From positions 558,001 through 622,000 of the forward strand of contig NZ_JAVIFW010000002.1 in the NCBI RefSeq assembly GCF_031157275.1: a stretch of DNA of 64,000 nt. Direction: 5' to 3'. Under the pieces are notes generated by a model, which was given only the letters and a program-made list of their open reading frames with translations, was not told the DNA's origin and did not search any database. This stretch comes from Streptomyces sp. LHD-70. GTDB taxonomy: Bacteria; Actinomycetota; Actinomycetes; Streptomycetales; Streptomycetaceae. Within the stretch, counting starts at the first letter, position 1. Each line of letters starts with the position of its first letter. Shown here piece by piece: positions 62,948 through 64,000 of the stretch. The position numbers were made by a program, and so were the translations under genes.

Positions 62948-64000
62948 ATGCCTGAGTTCGCGTACACCGATCTGCTCCCCCAGGGCGAGGACACCACCCC
63001 GTACCGCCTGGTCACCGCGGAGGGTGTCTCCACCGCCGAGGGGCCGGACGGCCGTACGTTCCTGAAGGTCGAGCCCGAGGCGTTGCGCAAGCTCGCCGAG
63101 GAGGCCATCCACGACATCCAGCACTACCTGCGCCCGGCGCACCTCGCGCAGCTGCGCCGCATCGTCGACGACCCGGAGGCGTCGGGCAACGACAAGTTCG
63201 TGGCGCTCGACCTGCTGAAGAACGCGAACATCGCCGCGGCCGGCGTGCTGCCGATGTGCCAGGACACCGGCACCGCGATCGTCATGGGCAAGCGCGGCCA
63301 GAACGTCCTGACCGAGGGCGAGGACGAGAAGTCGCTCTCCAAGGGCATCTACGACGCGTACCAGAACCTGAACCTGCGCTACTCGCAGATGGCCCCGCTG
63401 AACATGTGGGAGGAGAAGAACACCGGCTCCAACCTCCCGGCGCAGATCGAGCTGTACGCGACGGACGGCGGCGCCTACAAGTTCCTCTTCATGGCGAAGG
63501 GCGGCGGCAGCGCCAACAAGAGCTTCCTCTACCAGGAGACGAAGGCCGTCCTGAACGAGGCCTCCATGATGAAGTTCCTGGAGGAGAAGATCCGGTCCCT
63601 GGGGACCGCCGCGTGCCCGCCGTACCACCTCGCCATCGTCGTCGGCGGCACCTCCGCCGAGTACGCCCTGAAGACCGCCAAGTACGCCTCCGCGCACTAC
63701 CTCGACGAGATCCCGTCCGAGGGTTCCGAGCTCGGCCACGGCTTCCGGGACAAGGAACTGGAGGAGAAGGTCTTCGAGCTGACGCAGAAGATCGGCATCG
63801 GCGCGCAGTTCGGCGGCAAGTACTTCTGCCACGACGTACGCGTGGTGCGGCTGCCGCGGCACGGCGCCTCGCTGCCCGTCGCGATCGCCGTCTCCTGCTC
63901 GGCCGACCGCCAGGCGACCGCGAAGATCACGGCCGAGGGCGTCTTCCTTGAGCAGCTGGAGACGGACCCGGCGCGGTTCCTGCCGGAGACCACGGACGAG
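62948..64000 (+). CDS. Class I fumarate hydratase (cut by right edge)
   Basis: The first 351 codons of an iron-sulfur fumarase, which interconverts fumarate and malate; the frame is open to the window end. [19 protein letters not shown] carries the first cluster cysteine, and [30 protein letters not shown] and [19 protein letters not shown] the next. ATG at 62,948 has GAGG 10 bases upstream; an in-frame ATG at 62,939 adds 3 residues. The remaining ~200 residues lie beyond the window. Confidence 0.93.
   Translation, partial: MPEFAYTDLLPQGEDTTPYRLVTAEGVSTAEGPDGRTFLKVEPEALRKLAEEAIHDIQHYLRPAHLAQLRRIVDDPEASGNDKFVALDLLKNANIAAAGVLPMCQDTGTAIVMGKRGQNVLTEGEDEKSLSKGIYDAYQNLNLRYSQMAPLNMWEEKNTGSNLPAQIELYATDGGAYKFLFMAKGGGSANKSFLYQETKAVLNEASMMKFLEEKIRSLGTAACPPYHLAIVVGGTSAEYALKTAKYASAHYLDEIPSEGSELGHGFRDKELEEKVFELTQKIGIGAQFGGKYFCHDVRVVRLPRHGASLPVAIAVSCSADRQATAKITAEGVFLEQLETDPARFLPETTDE

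Overview
The window looks like chromosomal DNA from a Streptomyces or a close relative. It is very GC-rich throughout, many genes start with GTG or TTG, and it carries a WhiB-family protein, a polyphosphate glucokinase, a DUF4245 protein, a DUF1707 protein and several kinds of intergenic repeat typical of Streptomyces. I see no rRNA or tRNA gene, CRISPR array, transposase or integrase.

Bases 1-47,800 are an accessory-style block of small catabolic modules, most with their own regulator. (A) 675-12,526: class III aminotransferase, FAD/Fe-S oxidase, succinate-semialdehyde dehydrogenase-like enzyme, DUF3830 protein, amidase, D-2-hydroxyacid dehydrogenase, two paralogous Asp/Glu-racemase/maleate-isomerase proteins and a GntR regulator. 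A TTGTNNACAA-type operator recurs at three promoters. (B) 12,523-24,612: SSS symporter with DUF3311 partner, a second amidase and an Lrp regulator; then a tightly coupled FMO-RidA-DUF1028-M20 hydrolase-aspartase run with an MHS transporter and a LysR regulator. (C) 24,683-30,034: TetR regulator, aldehyde dehydrogenase, aminotransferase and APC permease, resembling polyamine/diamine catabolism. (D) 30,237-38,733: IclR regulator, flavin amine oxidase, ketoglutarate-semialdehyde-type dehydrogenase, flavin reductase and LLM monooxygenase, divergent from an MhpD-like hydratase across a promoter with a duplicated palindrome; then an isolated acyl-CoA-dehydrogenase-like flavoprotein. (E) 38,982-47,801: XRE-cupin regulator and a trans-4-hydroxyproline catabolic operon (three-subunit D-hydroxyproline dehydrogenase, pyrroline-hydroxycarboxylate deaminase, epimerase) followed by two transporters.

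Bases 47,960-51,672 are a short foreign-looking patch: an AAA/DUF234 ATPase, a class A FAD monooxygenase and an overlapping TetR gene. It ends in a broken gene remnant that begins right after, and in frame with, the ychF stop codon.

Bases 51,672-64,000 are a housekeeping core: ychF, DUF6542, ppgK, ispH, an APC permease, xseA-xseB, a RutE-like reductase, DUF4245, glpX, a WhiB-like gene, DUF1707 and a class I fumarase cut by the right edge. As I recall it, this order matches the Streptomyces coelicolor chromosome around glpX, so the window spans an accessory-to-core boundary.

The modules converge on central metabolism: amines, amides and cyclic amino acids are imported, deaminated or hydrolysed, and the semialdehydes oxidised to succinate, 2-oxoglutarate or fumarate. 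The best candidates for undescribed biology are module A (a regulon with a pair of racemase-fold proteins, one lacking a catalytic cysteine), the FMO-RidA-DUF1028-M20-aspartase operon, and the XRE-cupin control of hydroxyproline use.
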